From positions 1-64,000 of the forward strand of contig JAGHIZ010000094.1 of NCBI GenBank assembly GCA_017886875.1: 64,000 nucleotides of DNA. Direction: 5' to 3'. Each line of letters opens with the position of its first letter. The stretch's first letter is position 1. The notes beneath the pieces were generated by a model. That model was not told the DNA's origin. It worked only from the letters and a program-made list of their open reading frames with translations, and searched no databases. A program made the position numbers and the translations under genes. Positions 51,678 through 60,008 of the stretch are shown here, piece by piece. This DNA comes from Butyricicoccus sp. GTDB taxonomy: Bacteria; Bacillota; Clostridia; Oscillospirales; Butyricicoccaceae.

Positions 51678-53965
51678 ATAAATATGTAGGTACAGGTGTT
51701 GTAAAATCTGATGCTAAGGCATTAACCACTGGTAAGCCAGTTTATACTGATGATTTAGCCCCTGCTGATTGTCTTATCGTTAAGGTTTTACGTTCTCCTC
51801 ATGCTCATGCCCTTATAACAAATATAAACACAAATATAGCAATGAAGGTTCCTGGTATTGTATGCGTGTTAACTCATGAAGATGTGCCACAATGTCGTTT
51901 TACTATGGCAGGTCAAACTTATCCAGAGCCTTCACCATATGATAGACTAATTTTAGACCGCAGAGTTCGTTTTGTAGGCGATGCAGTAGCCATTGTAGCT
52001 GGTGAAACCGAACAAGCAGTTGATAAGGCTTTAAAACTTATTAAGGTTGAATATAAAGTGCTTGAGCCTATTTTAGATATGCGTAAGGCTAAAGACAACA
52101 AAATACTTGTTCACCCAGAAGAAAGCTGGAAATCACTTTGTCCTGTCGGTGCGGATAATATGCGAAATCTTTGTGCATCTGGCAGTGATAGCCATGGTGA
52201 TGTTGAAGGAACATTTGCTAAATGTGATGTTGTAATAGAACGCACTTACCGCACAAAACAAAATCAACAGGCTATGATGGAAACTTTTAGAACTTATACT
52301 CAGCTTGACACTTACGGCAGATTAAATGTTATTTCTTCCACTCAAGTACCTTTCCATGTTCGTCGTATTTTATCGCATGCTCTTGATATTCCTAAAACTC
52401 AAATTCGTGTAATAAAGCCTCGTCTTGGTGGCGGTTTTGGTGCAAAACAAACGGTTGTCACTGAGGTTTATCCTGCCATTGTAACACTCAAAACAGGCAG
52501 ACCTGCAAAAATTGTTTACTCACGTTATGAATCTATGATTGCATCTTCTCCACGTCACAGCATGGAGCTTACTGTTCGTATGGGTGCAACAAATGACGGT
52601 ATAATAAAGGTTATTGACCTATATACTCTATCTAATACAGGTGCTTTCGGTGAACATGGTCCAACTACTGTTGGTTTATCTGCTCATAAGCCTATTCCTA
52701 TGTATGGTAAACAAGAGGCTTTTCGCTTTACTTGGGACGTTGTATATACAAATACCCTTTCCGCTGGTGCTTACCGTGGTTATGGTGCAACACAAGGTAT
52801 TTTTGCGGTAGAGTCCACTGTAAATGAGCTTGCTGAAATGCTAAATATTGACCCTGTAAAAATGCGTGAAATAAATCTTGTTAAGCAAGGTCAAGTTATG
52901 CCTGCATACTATGGTGAAACTGCTACTTCATGTGCTTTAGACCGCTGTGTTGAGCGTGTTAAAAACATGATTGACTGGGATAAAAAAGTAAAACCTATAA
53001 CTCTGCCTAATGGTAAAATTCGTGCTGTTGGCATTGCAATGGCTATGCAGGGTTCTGGTATTTCCAATGTTGACGTTGGTTCTGTGACTATCCGTATGGG
53101 TGATGATGGTGATTATAATATGCTTATCGGCTGTACTGATATGGGTACTGGCTGTGATACCATTTTAGCTCAGATGGCAGCAGATTGCCTTGATTGTGAT
53201 ATGAAAAATATTGCAGTTTATGCATCAGATACTGATGTTTCACCTTATGACTCTGGTTCTTATGCGTCAGCTACAACCTATGTTACTGGTATGGCTTGTG
53301 TTAAGGCTTGCGAGGAACTCAGAGATAAAATTCTATTAACTGGTGCTGAAATGCTAAAGGTTAATGTAGATGATGTATACTTTGACGGTCAAAAGGTTTA
53401 TGTCGTTGCAGAGCCTGAAAAATTTGTAACCAGAAAACAGGTCGGTTATAAAGGTCAGTGCTTTAGTAATAGAGAGCTTGCTGCAACTGTCAGCCATTCT
53501 TCCCCTACTTCACCACCTCCATTTATGGCAGGTGCTGCTGAAATTGAGCTTGACCCTGAAACTGGTAAAGTAGAGCTTATTGACTACTGTGCAGCGGTTG
53601 ACTGTGGTACACCAATTAACCCTAATCTTGCAAGAGTACAGACCGAAGGCGGAATAGTTCAAGGTATCGGCATGGCACTCTATGAGGATATTATCTATGA
53701 TGATAAGGGTGTAAACTATTCCAACTCCTTTATGCAGTATAAAATTCCATCTCGTCTTGATATAAACAAGGTTAGAGTTGAATTTGAAAGCAGTTATGAG
53801 CCATCTGGTCCATTTGGTGCAAAATCTATCGGTGAGGTTGTTATAAATACTCCATCACCTGCTATTGCATCTGCTGTTGCTACTGCTTGCGGTGTTAGAA
53901 TTAGAGAATTACCTATAACCGCTGAAAAAATTGTTATGGGTTTAAAAATAAATAAAAAAAGTTAA
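51674..53965 (+). CDS. Xanthine dehydrogenase family, molybdopterin-binding subunit
   Basis: The protein has 763 residues. The ATG at 51674 overlaps the previous stop and follows AAGGAGG. Cofactor motifs are RLGGGFGAKQ, AGAYRGYGATQG and the final GPFGAKSIGE with the catalytic Glu. AYRGYG rather than AYRCSFR argues against a CO dehydrogenase, so a hydroxylase of purines, nicotinate or aldehydes is likely. The substrate is not fixed. The expected maturation genes (xdhC-like, moa, moe, mobA) and permeases are absent nearby. Confidence 0.93.
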   Translation: MNKYVGTGVVKSDAKALTTGKPVYTDDLAPADCLIVKVLRSPHAHALITNINTNIAMKVPGIVCVLTHEDVPQCRFTMAGQTYPEPSPYDRLILDRRVRFVGDAVAIVAGETEQAVDKALKLIKVEYKVLEPILDMRKAKDNKILVHPEESWKSLCPVGADNMRNLCASGSDSHGDVEGTFAKCDVVIERTYRTKQNQQAMMETFRTYTQLDTYGRLNVISSTQVPFHVRRILSHALDIPKTQIRVIKPRLGGGFGAKQTVVTEVYPAIVTLKTGRPAKIVYSRYESMIASSPRHSMELTVRMGATNDGIIKVIDLYTLSNTGAFGEHGPTTVGLSAHKPIPMYGKQEAFRFTWDVVYTNTLSAGAYRGYGATQGIFAVESTVNELAEMLNIDPVKMREINLVKQGQVMPAYYGETATSCALDRCVERVKNMIDWDKKVKPITLPNGKIRAVGIAMAMQGSGISNVDVGSVTIRMGDDGDYNMLIGCTDMGTGCDTILAQMAADCLDCDMKNIAVYASDTDVSPYDSGSYASATTYVTGMACVKACEELRDKILLTGAEMLKVNVDDVYFDGQKVYVVAEPEKFVTRKQVGYKGQCFSNRELAATVSHSSPTSPPPFMAGAAEIELDPETGKVELIDYCAAVDCGTPINPNLARVQTEGGIVQGIGMALYEDIIYDDKGVNYSNSFMQYKIPSRLDINKVRVEFESSYEPSGPFGAKSIGEVVINTPSPAIASAVATACGVRIRELPITAEKIVMGLKINKKS

Positions 53966-53996
53966 ACGAGCTGATATAAAAAATCAGCTCGTTTTT
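53964..53996. terminator. Bidirectional terminator
   Basis: AAACGAGCTGAT and ATCAGCTCGTTT form a 12-bp stem between the molybdenum hydroxylase operon and the convergent serpin gene, with T5 on the plus strand. Confidence 0.88.
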
Positions 53997-53998
53997 GT

Positions 53999-55426
53999 TT
54001 ATAACTGGTTTACAACACCAATAAATAATGGTAAACCATCGTCGCTTGTTATCGTAAATAAGAATGGTCTATCAAGCACAAAATCAATTTCATCATCTGG
54101 CGGAGCACCCCCTCCACATTTTAACATCACTGTATATGCAGTAGCTGTAACGCCTTTTTCATCAATAGCAAATCTAACATCATGTTGTGCTTTGCCTATA
54201 TATGTGTTTTTCATATCTGTAACAGGTGAAAAATCTGATTTTTCACTGTCAAATACATCGGTTACTCCAAGGTTTTCAAGTCCTTTTTGCAAATTAATCT
54301 GTGAAGTTATATCAAATTTTGGCACAGATAAGTTTATTACTATTTCTTTTTTGTTTTCCCACTCATTTTCCCAATCGTTTTGAGAGAAAATAAAGTCCAT
54401 AACCTCTTTATCATATAAAAGTTCATTTACCTCAACACCTTCATCTGGAAGAATAAAATACATCTTTCCTCCATGATTATCTAATGAATGATAGGTAGCA
54501 CTAAATTTATTTCCCCAGAAATAATTACCTGTTTGTGTTACATTCATAAAATCACAGGTTTCATCACTTATAACACCATGGAATATATTAGATTTAGTAT
54601 CCTCAAATTCTTGATACCATTTACTTCTAAAATATATTGTTGTGGCTAGTGCCATAATGGTATCTGGAGTAAACTCTATATTCTCAATTTGCTCATCAAG
54701 CTCATCAAGTAAACCGCCTGTTTGCTCGCTAAGCCATTCTTTGAAAACCTTATTAAATTCACTTGAACTCATATCACCTTTATATAAAGATGTATAATAA
54801 TTTTCTTTTACTATATCAGCCACTTGTTTTGTTTGTTCTTTTAATTTTATTTCATCATCAAACCAAATAGAACTTGCTAAAATGCTTGTAGTTGCACCAT
54901 CATTAATATAATGTGTGTTCCAAATATCATTTGCTTGTGTTCTTAGGCTTTCTATGCTGTCACTTGAAAGCAAATCTAAAATTTGCTGTCTGCTTTCTGA
55001 ACCTGTAATTTCTGCAAGCATTGCAAGTGCCATATATACATTAAGCGGTGAATAAACTTTATTTTGCTCTGTATCTGATAAAAATTGCTGTGCGGTTAGC
55101 TCTACAAATGGCTGCACGCCGTTTTTATAGTCAGTTTCTCGTCTTTGTCCCTGAATTGAATTTGACCATTTTTCATAATCTTTATCAAAAGTTGGTGAAT
55201 TTTCGTCTGGATATTTTGCCATTTTAGGATAATTTGCTTCGCTTATTCCATAAGCACCTGCACCAGCTGAATTTTTATTATTTATTGGCATTGTTCCTAT
55301 TCCAATAGCTATTATTAAAGCTGCTGCGGTTAATCCTATCCACCATGGTTTTTTTCTTCTTTCGCTTCTTTTTAGAATATCATTGTCTATATTCTCAATA
55401 GCCTCATATATATCATGCTTATTCAT
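53999..55426 (-). CDS. Membrane-anchored serpin with anti-sigma-like N terminus
   Basis: The protein has 475 residues. Residues 1-27 are cytoplasmic (MNKHDIYEAIENIDNDILKR, then SERRKK), residues 28-46 are one membrane helix, 47-105 a linker, and 106-475 a complete serpin: VYSPLNVYMALAMLAEITG, ALATTIYFRSKW, FILPDEGVEVNELL, VPKFDITSQINL. The hinge EKGVTATAYT (from residue 423) is of the inhibitory kind. The reactive site would fall in GGAPP at 439-443. The N terminus is like those of membrane proteins encoded beside ECF sigma factors in Clostridia. Its ATG overlaps the sigma gene by 8 nt, with its ribosome binding site inside that gene. Confidence 0.85.
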   Translation of the reverse strand: MNKHDIYEAIENIDNDILKRSERRKKPWWIGLTAAALIIAIGIGTMPINNKNSAGAGAYGISEANYPKMAKYPDENSPTFDKDYEKWSNSIQGQRRETDYKNGVQPFVELTAQQFLSDTEQNKVYSPLNVYMALAMLAEITGSESRQQILDLLSSDSIESLRTQANDIWNTHYINDGATTSILASSIWFDDEIKLKEQTKQVADIVKENYYTSLYKGDMSSSEFNKVFKEWLSEQTGGLLDELDEQIENIEFTPDTIMALATTIYFRSKWYQEFEDTKSNIFHGVISDETCDFMNVTQTGNYFWGNKFSATYHSLDNHGGKMYFILPDEGVEVNELLYDKEVMDFIFSQNDWENEWENKKEIVINLSVPKFDITSQINLQKGLENLGVTDVFDSEKSDFSPVTDMKNTYIGKAQHDVRFAIDEKGVTATAYTVMLKCGGGAPPDDEIDFVLDRPFLFTITSDDGLPLFIGVVNQL

Positions 55427-55982
55427 ATAAATAACCCTCCTTTATCAAATGGAGTTTTAATTTTTGACGTGTTCTACTTAAAATAACCATGGTGTTATTA
55501 GTTGTAATACTATACCTTTTTGCTATTTGCTCGATTGACTCGGTGAAAAAATATCTTCTGGTAAAAATATCACCCTCTCTAACTGGTAAATCACGCACAA
55601 AAACCCTTATACATTCGCCTAGTTCTTTTGTTATAACCTCATCTTCAACATCTTCTGTATCTGATATACATTCATTAAGCTCATCTAATACAAGCTCTAT
55701 CTGACCGCCACCACGTTTTTTAGCACCAAGGAATTTAAAACGATTAAATGAAATTCTTCTTATAAGTTTTGCAAAAAACATTTTAAGCTCGTTTGGCTTG
55801 TTGGGCGGAATTATATTCCAAGCCCTAAGCCATGTGTCATTTACACATTCCTCTGAGTCTTGATTATTGCTTAGTATATTTTTTGCTATTTTAAAACAAT
55901 ATCCACCATATTTTTTATTTGACTGCACTATTGCTTCTGAGTTTCGTTTCCAATAAAGCTCAATAATTTTGTCATCAGTCAT
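55419..55982 (-). CDS. ECF-type RNA polymerase sigma factor
   Basis: The protein has 187 residues. It starts after GGGGAGGGG. Sigma-2 is visible as YGGYCFKIAKNILSNNQDSE and CVNDTWLRAWNII. Sigma-4 has the helix-turn-helix ESIEQIAKRYSITTNNTMV, ILSRTRQKLKLHL. It directs RNA polymerase to a small regulon, often including its own operon. It is encoded first, and the serpin is encoded second with overlap, the usual position of an anti-sigma factor. Confidence 0.92.
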   Translation of the reverse strand: MTDDKIIELYWKRNSEAIVQSNKKYGGYCFKIAKNILSNNQDSEECVNDTWLRAWNIIPPNKPNELKMFFAKLIRRISFNRFKFLGAKKRGGGQIELVLDELNECISDTEDVEDEVITKELGECIRVFVRDLPVREGDIFTRRYFFTESIEQIAKRYSITTNNTMVILSRTRQKLKLHLIKEGYLYE

Positions 55983-56077
55983 TTATTACCCCTCCCCTCA
56001 TTTTAAATTATCCTCTACCCTATATATAAACAAATAGCTTTTAATCTTACAAGAAATATAAAAAAATTTATAAAAAA

Positions 56078-56107
56078 AGTGCCTGCTTTTTTTAGCAGAC
56101 ACTTTTC
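56078..56107 (-). terminator. Terminator of the DUF4914 gene
   Basis: AGTGCCTGCT and AGCAGACACT pair with one mismatch on the minus strand, followed by T7. Confidence 0.8.
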
Positions 56108-56111
56108 TTTA

Positions 56112-57983
56112 TTAGAAGTGCATTGGGGTTAACTTGCAATAGTCTTCAAGAGTACCGCCATTGCGGAAACAATCAATAATTTGCTTGCCTAGTGGGTCAA
56201 GGTCATCTGTATAGAACTTATCCAGCTCCTTAGCAAAGAAATCTGTTAAAATCTTTGCACCTGCGTCATAACCATCTTCACCCATACGGTCTTGAAGCTC
56301 TGTTCTTAGATACTTAGAACGAATAGACTGACCTTCAATGGTCATTTCAGTCATAGCATAACCAAGCAGTGGGCAACGTGCTGGAGTTAGCTTTTCGGTC
56401 TTTACATGACCATTGTGACGGCTTAACCATTCACGGCTTAACCATTCAGCAGCAAAGCCTACTTTATATACACCGATATGCTGGTTAGGAATTAACACAT
56501 AACGTGTGTTAGGATTATCAATAATTTGTTTTAAAAGCAGATTAGCTTGTTTTACACGCATACCTGTAGCAAATGGCCAGTAAGAACCTACACCCTCACT
56601 CTTTAGGTCTCCACCACCTACGATAGATGGGTTTTTAAATCCACGAGGAGCAACTAGACGCCACATCCAAGCGAGTGCTGGTGGGATAAAGTGAAGCATA
56701 CCCATAATACCATAGTTAGGGTTTTCACGGGTTGAAGGTGGCATACGAGTACCAAAAGAACGAATATCAACCTCAACAGGCTCAGTTACAATATGTGGAA
56801 CCTTTGCACGAGGTACAATAGCACGAGGGTTAGGGCATGGCTTGCCGTTAGAGTCTAAAGTATGCTCCCAGATAAGGCTAGTAGCACCAACTACACCTTG
56901 AATATTAAAGAAACAAAGTGGTTCGTCTGGCTCTGTGCAGATACGTTCATATACTGGGTCACAACCATAATGTGTTACACCGTCCATACGTAAGAACCAG
57001 CCATCTTCACCATCAACAAGAGCAAGCTTTCCGCTACCTGTTTGTAGTTTTGGATAGCAAGTTGCCATATCATCACATACAGGTTCAATCATAGCAGTTC
57101 TGCCAAGGTTTAGCAGAGTTTTTTCACCTGTAACAGTGTTTTCAGAAAGCAGCACACGACCGTCTTCTGTGCGGGCTACATCTTGTAACATTTCGCTCTT
57201 ACCGCCGCCAGATGCACCTTCATGCATAATAACAAGTTCGTTATCATACTGAGTTGTCAAACGTGCAGCAGATGCGTGAGCAGTTACCCAGTCTTCTTGT
57301 TCGCCAATATCAAGCAGAACAGAATATACACCCTTTTTAGCAGATGGACCTGGATAAAGGTTATAAGAAAATACTTCATGGCAATTATCAAGGCGGTTAT
57401 GTACTACAACCTGTTTGCCATTAAAGTGAGTATGTCTAAATGGTGGAGCAACATAAACGATTGCACGAGGTTCATAACCCTCTGTTTCCTCAGCGGAAAC
57501 AAAGCCCTGAAGATGAGCTAATGCAAAAGCAAAGAATGCAGCGTTTCTTGGGCATATAAGCATAGAGCCATAGCCATAAACATTACCACCGGAATTAAAT
57601 GGCATAAAAATCAGCTCTTGACTTTTGAGCCAATCAAGAGTTTGCTTTTTCATATCAGCAAATGGGAAACCATAAACATCGGCAAAACGTGGCTTATCTG
57701 TAGGCTTATCATCACCGATACGCATACAGTCAGGGTCACGACGACGCATATAGTCCTCAACATAATTGACAACTACACCATTTTTTGCACGAACAACGGT
57801 TGCCTCAACAACCTCACCCTTTTCAGGAACGTCGTATACAACGTCATATTTACCAGAGCGACCTGTACCAAATACCATTTCATACAGTTCTTGCTTGGTT
57901 GTTGGGATAAAAATACCCTTACAGTTTTCGATTACGTCCACAATTTCAGGTGAAAAGGTGAACTTTTTAAGCAAACGGTTCAT
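56112..57983 (-). CDS. DUF4914 family P-loop protein (PEP carboxykinase-like)
   Basis: The protein has 623 residues. It starts 12 nt after AAGGAGG. A P-loop of the PEPCK/HPr-kinase type, MHEGASGGGKSEM, lies at residues 256-263 (GASGGGKS). Nearby segments include VLLSENTVTGEKTLLN and MIEPVCDDMATCYPKL. It resembles DUF4914, a family related to ATP-type PEP carboxykinase but without the full canonical active-site signature that I can identify. The reaction is unknown. A role in carbon metabolism is an inference. It is monocistronic, with a promoter at 58094-58122. Confidence 0.75.
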   Translation of the reverse strand: MNRLLKKFTFSPEIVDVIENCKGIFIPTTKQELYEMVFGTGRSGKYDVVYDVPEKGEVVEATVVRAKNGVVVNYVEDYMRRRDPDCMRIGDDKPTDKPRFADVYGFPFADMKKQTLDWLKSQELIFMPFNSGGNVYGYGSMLICPRNAAFFAFALAHLQGFVSAEETEGYEPRAIVYVAPPFRHTHFNGKQVVVHNRLDNCHEVFSYNLYPGPSAKKGVYSVLLDIGEQEDWVTAHASAARLTTQYDNELVIMHEGASGGGKSEMLQDVARTEDGRVLLSENTVTGEKTLLNLGRTAMIEPVCDDMATCYPKLQTGSGKLALVDGEDGWFLRMDGVTHYGCDPVYERICTEPDEPLCFFNIQGVVGATSLIWEHTLDSNGKPCPNPRAIVPRAKVPHIVTEPVEVDIRSFGTRMPPSTRENPNYGIMGMLHFIPPALAWMWRLVAPRGFKNPSIVGGGDLKSEGVGSYWPFATGMRVKQANLLLKQIIDNPNTRYVLIPNQHIGVYKVGFAAEWLSREWLSRHNGHVKTEKLTPARCPLLGYAMTEMTIEGQSIRSKYLRTELQDRMGEDGYDAGAKILTDFFAKELDKFYTDDLDPLGKQIIDCFRNGGTLEDYCKLTPMHF

Positions 57984-58093
57984 GTAAAATTAATTCCTCC
58001 TTACGGCTACAATAAAGAGCGATAACGCCCAATATACTGCCAAATATAACTTAAATCCAAACTTTAGATTATAGTTCGATTTCCTACTTATTA

Positions 58094-58122
58094 TACTATA
58101 CTACGTTTTAACAACTTCGTCA
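58094..58122 (-). promoter_or_regulatory. Promoter of the DUF4914 gene
   Basis: TTGACG (58117-58122) is 17 bp from TATAGT (58094-58099) on the minus strand. The leader is about 105 nt. Confidence 0.6.
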
Positions 58123-58133
58123 ATGGATTAACA
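58116..58133. promoter_or_regulatory. Possible Rex site over the -35 box
   Basis: On the minus strand TTGTTAA-TCCA-TTGACGA matches the Rex consensus TTGTTAA-N4-TTAACAA except for two bases in the second half. It overlaps the -35 box of the DUF4914 promoter, where a redox repressor could act. Confidence 0.35.
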
Positions 58134-58353
58134 AAAATTTTTTGCAAGTTTTAATTTGTAATCTTGCAACTTTAACGTCTTTTACCTTTTAACCAGTTTA
58201 AACTTGCAGTTTTATTTTTTGCCCCTTGCGTTACACACGCCTGTCTACCCACGAAATACACAGTTTTATACACGTTCTTTACATTAAGCACAAAAATAGT
58301 ACCATTTTTTGATTGTTTTTTTATTATTTTCTTTTTTATTACACAAATGTTTG
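58134..58353. other. Gap between divergent genes
   Basis: The gap between the DUF4914 and glycosyltransferase genes is 488 bp. It holds both promoters, a palindrome and a leader hairpin. The stretch 58134-58353 shows no gene with a ribosome binding site. A 62-codon minus-strand frame there lacks one. Confidence 0.5.
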
Positions 58354-58382
58354 TTGACACTACACACTTAGGGTTTTATACT
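58354..58382 (+). promoter_or_regulatory. Promoter of the glycosyltransferase gene
   Basis: TTGACA (58354-58359), a 17-bp spacer and TATACT (58377-58382), close to consensus. Confidence 0.8.
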
Positions 58383-58397
58383 GTATTATACAGTATA
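58377..58397. promoter_or_regulatory. 21-bp palindromic operator over the -10 box
   Basis: TATACTGTAT and ATACAGTATA are perfect 10-bp arms around one T. The left arm contains the -10 box, so a bound protein would block transcription. Further half-sites (TACAGT, CTGTAC) follow downstream. Confidence 0.55.
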
Positions 58398-58429
58398 GTA
58401 CAGTTGTGGTTTTAATGCTGTACGCTCAT

Positions 58430-58453
58430 ACGGATTTCTTATATCCGTTTTTG
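58430..58453 (+). promoter_or_regulatory. Attenuator-like hairpin in the glycosyltransferase leader
   Basis: ACGGAT and ATCCGT form a 6-bp stem followed by TTTTTGG, immediately before the ribosome binding site GGAGGT. It may be a weak terminator or may mask ribosome binding. Confidence 0.4.
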
Positions 58454-58471
58454 GAGGTATTATAAATAATC

Positions 58472-59725
58472 ATGCTTCATTATATCGCATTCCTAGAAAA
58501 ATTACTTTGGATTTCAAGCTCTATATTTTTTATATATATGGTATACTATATATTTTTTGTACCGTTTGCTTTTCGTAAACAAAGCCCCTATAACATTCAT
58601 GCACCTAAATGCAGATTTGCTGTACTTGTTGCCGCACGAAATGAACAAGCCGTTATAGCAAATCTTATAGAAAGCCTTCTAGCTCAAAATTATCCAAAAG
58701 AGCTTTACGATATATATGTTATACCTAATAACTGTACGGATAACACCGAACAAGTGGCAAAATCGGCTGGTGCAAAGATTTTACATTGTCAAAGACCAGT
58801 TTCAACTAAAGGCGAGGTTTTAGACCAGATAGTTAATCAGCTTTTAGCTCAAAACAAACATGATGCTATTTGTGTTTTTGACGCTGACAATGTTGTTGAT
58901 GCTGGTTTTTTAAGTGCTATGAATAACGCATGGTGTGAAGGTGCAAAAGCTGCACAAGGTTTTAGAGATAGTAAAAACCCTAAAGACACATATATATCAT
59001 CAAGCTATTCAATATATTATTGGATGGTAAATAGATTTTACAGTCACGCTCGTTCACATGTTGGACTTTCTGCTATTATAAATGGTAGCGGGTTTATGGC
59101 TGATTTATCACTTTTAAAATCTATGGGTGGTTGGAAAACCAAAACCATGACTGAGGATATTGAATTTACTACAAAATGCATTTTATCAAACATTCCTGTT
59201 TCATGGGTACCTGAAGCTTTAACCTATGATGAACAGCCTCTCACTTTTGCTCAATCTTGGCGTCAAAGAAGCCGCTGGTCTACTGGCATTTATCAATGTT
59301 TACACTATTATTCTATACCGCTTATAACTGGAATGTTTAAAAGCGGTTTTAAGGGCTTACGTATGAGATTAGACCAACTTGTATTTCTTCTTGCACCTAT
59401 TCTACAACTTGTATGGGTTTTAACTATGCTTTTAGGTCATATAGTTCGCACATTGTCCATGCATTATCATATTTATGTTGGTACTCCTATTCTTTCAAGT
59501 ATTGTGCTTTCTGTTGTGGTTTCTTTTATACTAAGCTGTGTAACATCAATAATTGTTATGCTTCTTGAGAAAAAACAGGTTGGTTCAATGAAAATCGGAA
59601 TTTTAAGTTATTGGTTCTTTATTGCAAGTTGGTTACCAATAAATGCAGTATGCTTATTTTTTAGAACTAAGGAATGGAAATCTATATCTCATACAAGAAA
59701 TGTAAGCGTAAGTGAAATGAAATAA
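58472..59725 (+). CDS. Family 2 processive-type glycosyltransferase
   Basis: The protein has 417 residues. It begins about 13 nt after GGAGGT. One N-terminal membrane helix, a GT2 catalytic domain and three to four C-terminal helices are seen. Motifs are VLVAARNEQAVIANLIESLL, VFDADNVVDAGFL, TMTEDIEFTTKCIL and the QRSRW motif in SWRQRSRWSTG. That set is typical of synthases such as chitin/hyaluronan/poly-GlcNAc synthases and related glycolipid enzymes. The product is unknown; it is probably a cell-surface glycan. It is a single-gene unit under a palindromic operator. Confidence 0.88.
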   Translation: MLHYIAFLEKLLWISSSIFFIYMVYYIFFVPFAFRKQSPYNIHAPKCRFAVLVAARNEQAVIANLIESLLAQNYPKELYDIYVIPNNCTDNTEQVAKSAGAKILHCQRPVSTKGEVLDQIVNQLLAQNKHDAICVFDADNVVDAGFLSAMNNAWCEGAKAAQGFRDSKNPKDTYISSSYSIYYWMVNRFYSHARSHVGLSAIINGSGFMADLSLLKSMGGWKTKTMTEDIEFTTKCILSNIPVSWVPEALTYDEQPLTFAQSWRQRSRWSTGIYQCLHYYSIPLITGMFKSGFKGLRMRLDQLVFLLAPILQLVWVLTMLLGHIVRTLSMHYHIYVGTPILSSIVLSVVVSFILSCVTSIIVMLLEKKQVGSMKIGILSYWFFIASWLPINAVCLFFRTKEWKSISHTRNVSVSEMK

Positions 59726-59729
59726 GTAT

Positions 59730-59756
59730 GCAGATGCTTTTAGCATCTGCTTTTTT
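59730..59756 (+). terminator. Terminator of the glycosyltransferase gene
   Basis: GCAGATGC and GCATCTGC form an 8-bp stem followed by T6. Confidence 0.88.
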
Positions 59757-59893
59757 ATGCTTTGATATTGCTATTTTAATGGAATTGTGTACATAAAGCC
59801 AAAATGTCCACGAAAAGCAGTGTATATTTTCACTATTTGATACTTAAAATTTCTATCTTTTTTGTGCTAAAAAAAGAAATTGCTTTTATGTTA

Positions 59894-59922
59894 TTGCACT
59901 AAAATTTATTATATGGCATAAT
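59894..59922 (+). promoter_or_regulatory. Promoter of the Na+-dependent transporter gene
   Basis: TTGCAC (59894-59899), a 17-bp spacer and CATAAT (59917-59922). A small GGCTT/AAGCC hairpin (59976-59987) lies before the ribosome binding site. Confidence 0.6.
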
Positions 59923-60008
59923 AAGCTTATCTGTTTACATTTTGCATTTATACTTAATGAAACAGGAAATACGCAGGCTTTTAAGCCCGCAGAAAAAGGG
60001 GTATATAT

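Noticed and set aside
51674-53965. Aerobic-type CO dehydrogenase large subunit
   Set aside because: The active-site loop reads AYRGYG rather than AYRCSFR.
53999-55426. Serpin as a simple secreted protein with a signal peptide
   Set aside because: The 27-residue charged start before the membrane helix, no lipobox and the overlap with a sigma gene fit a membrane anchor better. Cleavage after AGAGA cannot be excluded.
56112-57983. Naming the DUF4914 gene pckA
   Set aside because: A PEPCK-like P-loop is present, but the rest of the canonical active-site signature could not be found by reading.
58172-58360. 62-codon minus-strand frame with a GTG start
   Set aside because: No ribosome binding site; it lies in an intergenic region that holds two promoters.
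58377-58397. LexA (SOS) box at the glycosyltransferase promoter
   Set aside because: It has CTGT and ACAG halves, but with a 5-bp centre instead of 8, and Firmicute LexA sites have a different consensus.
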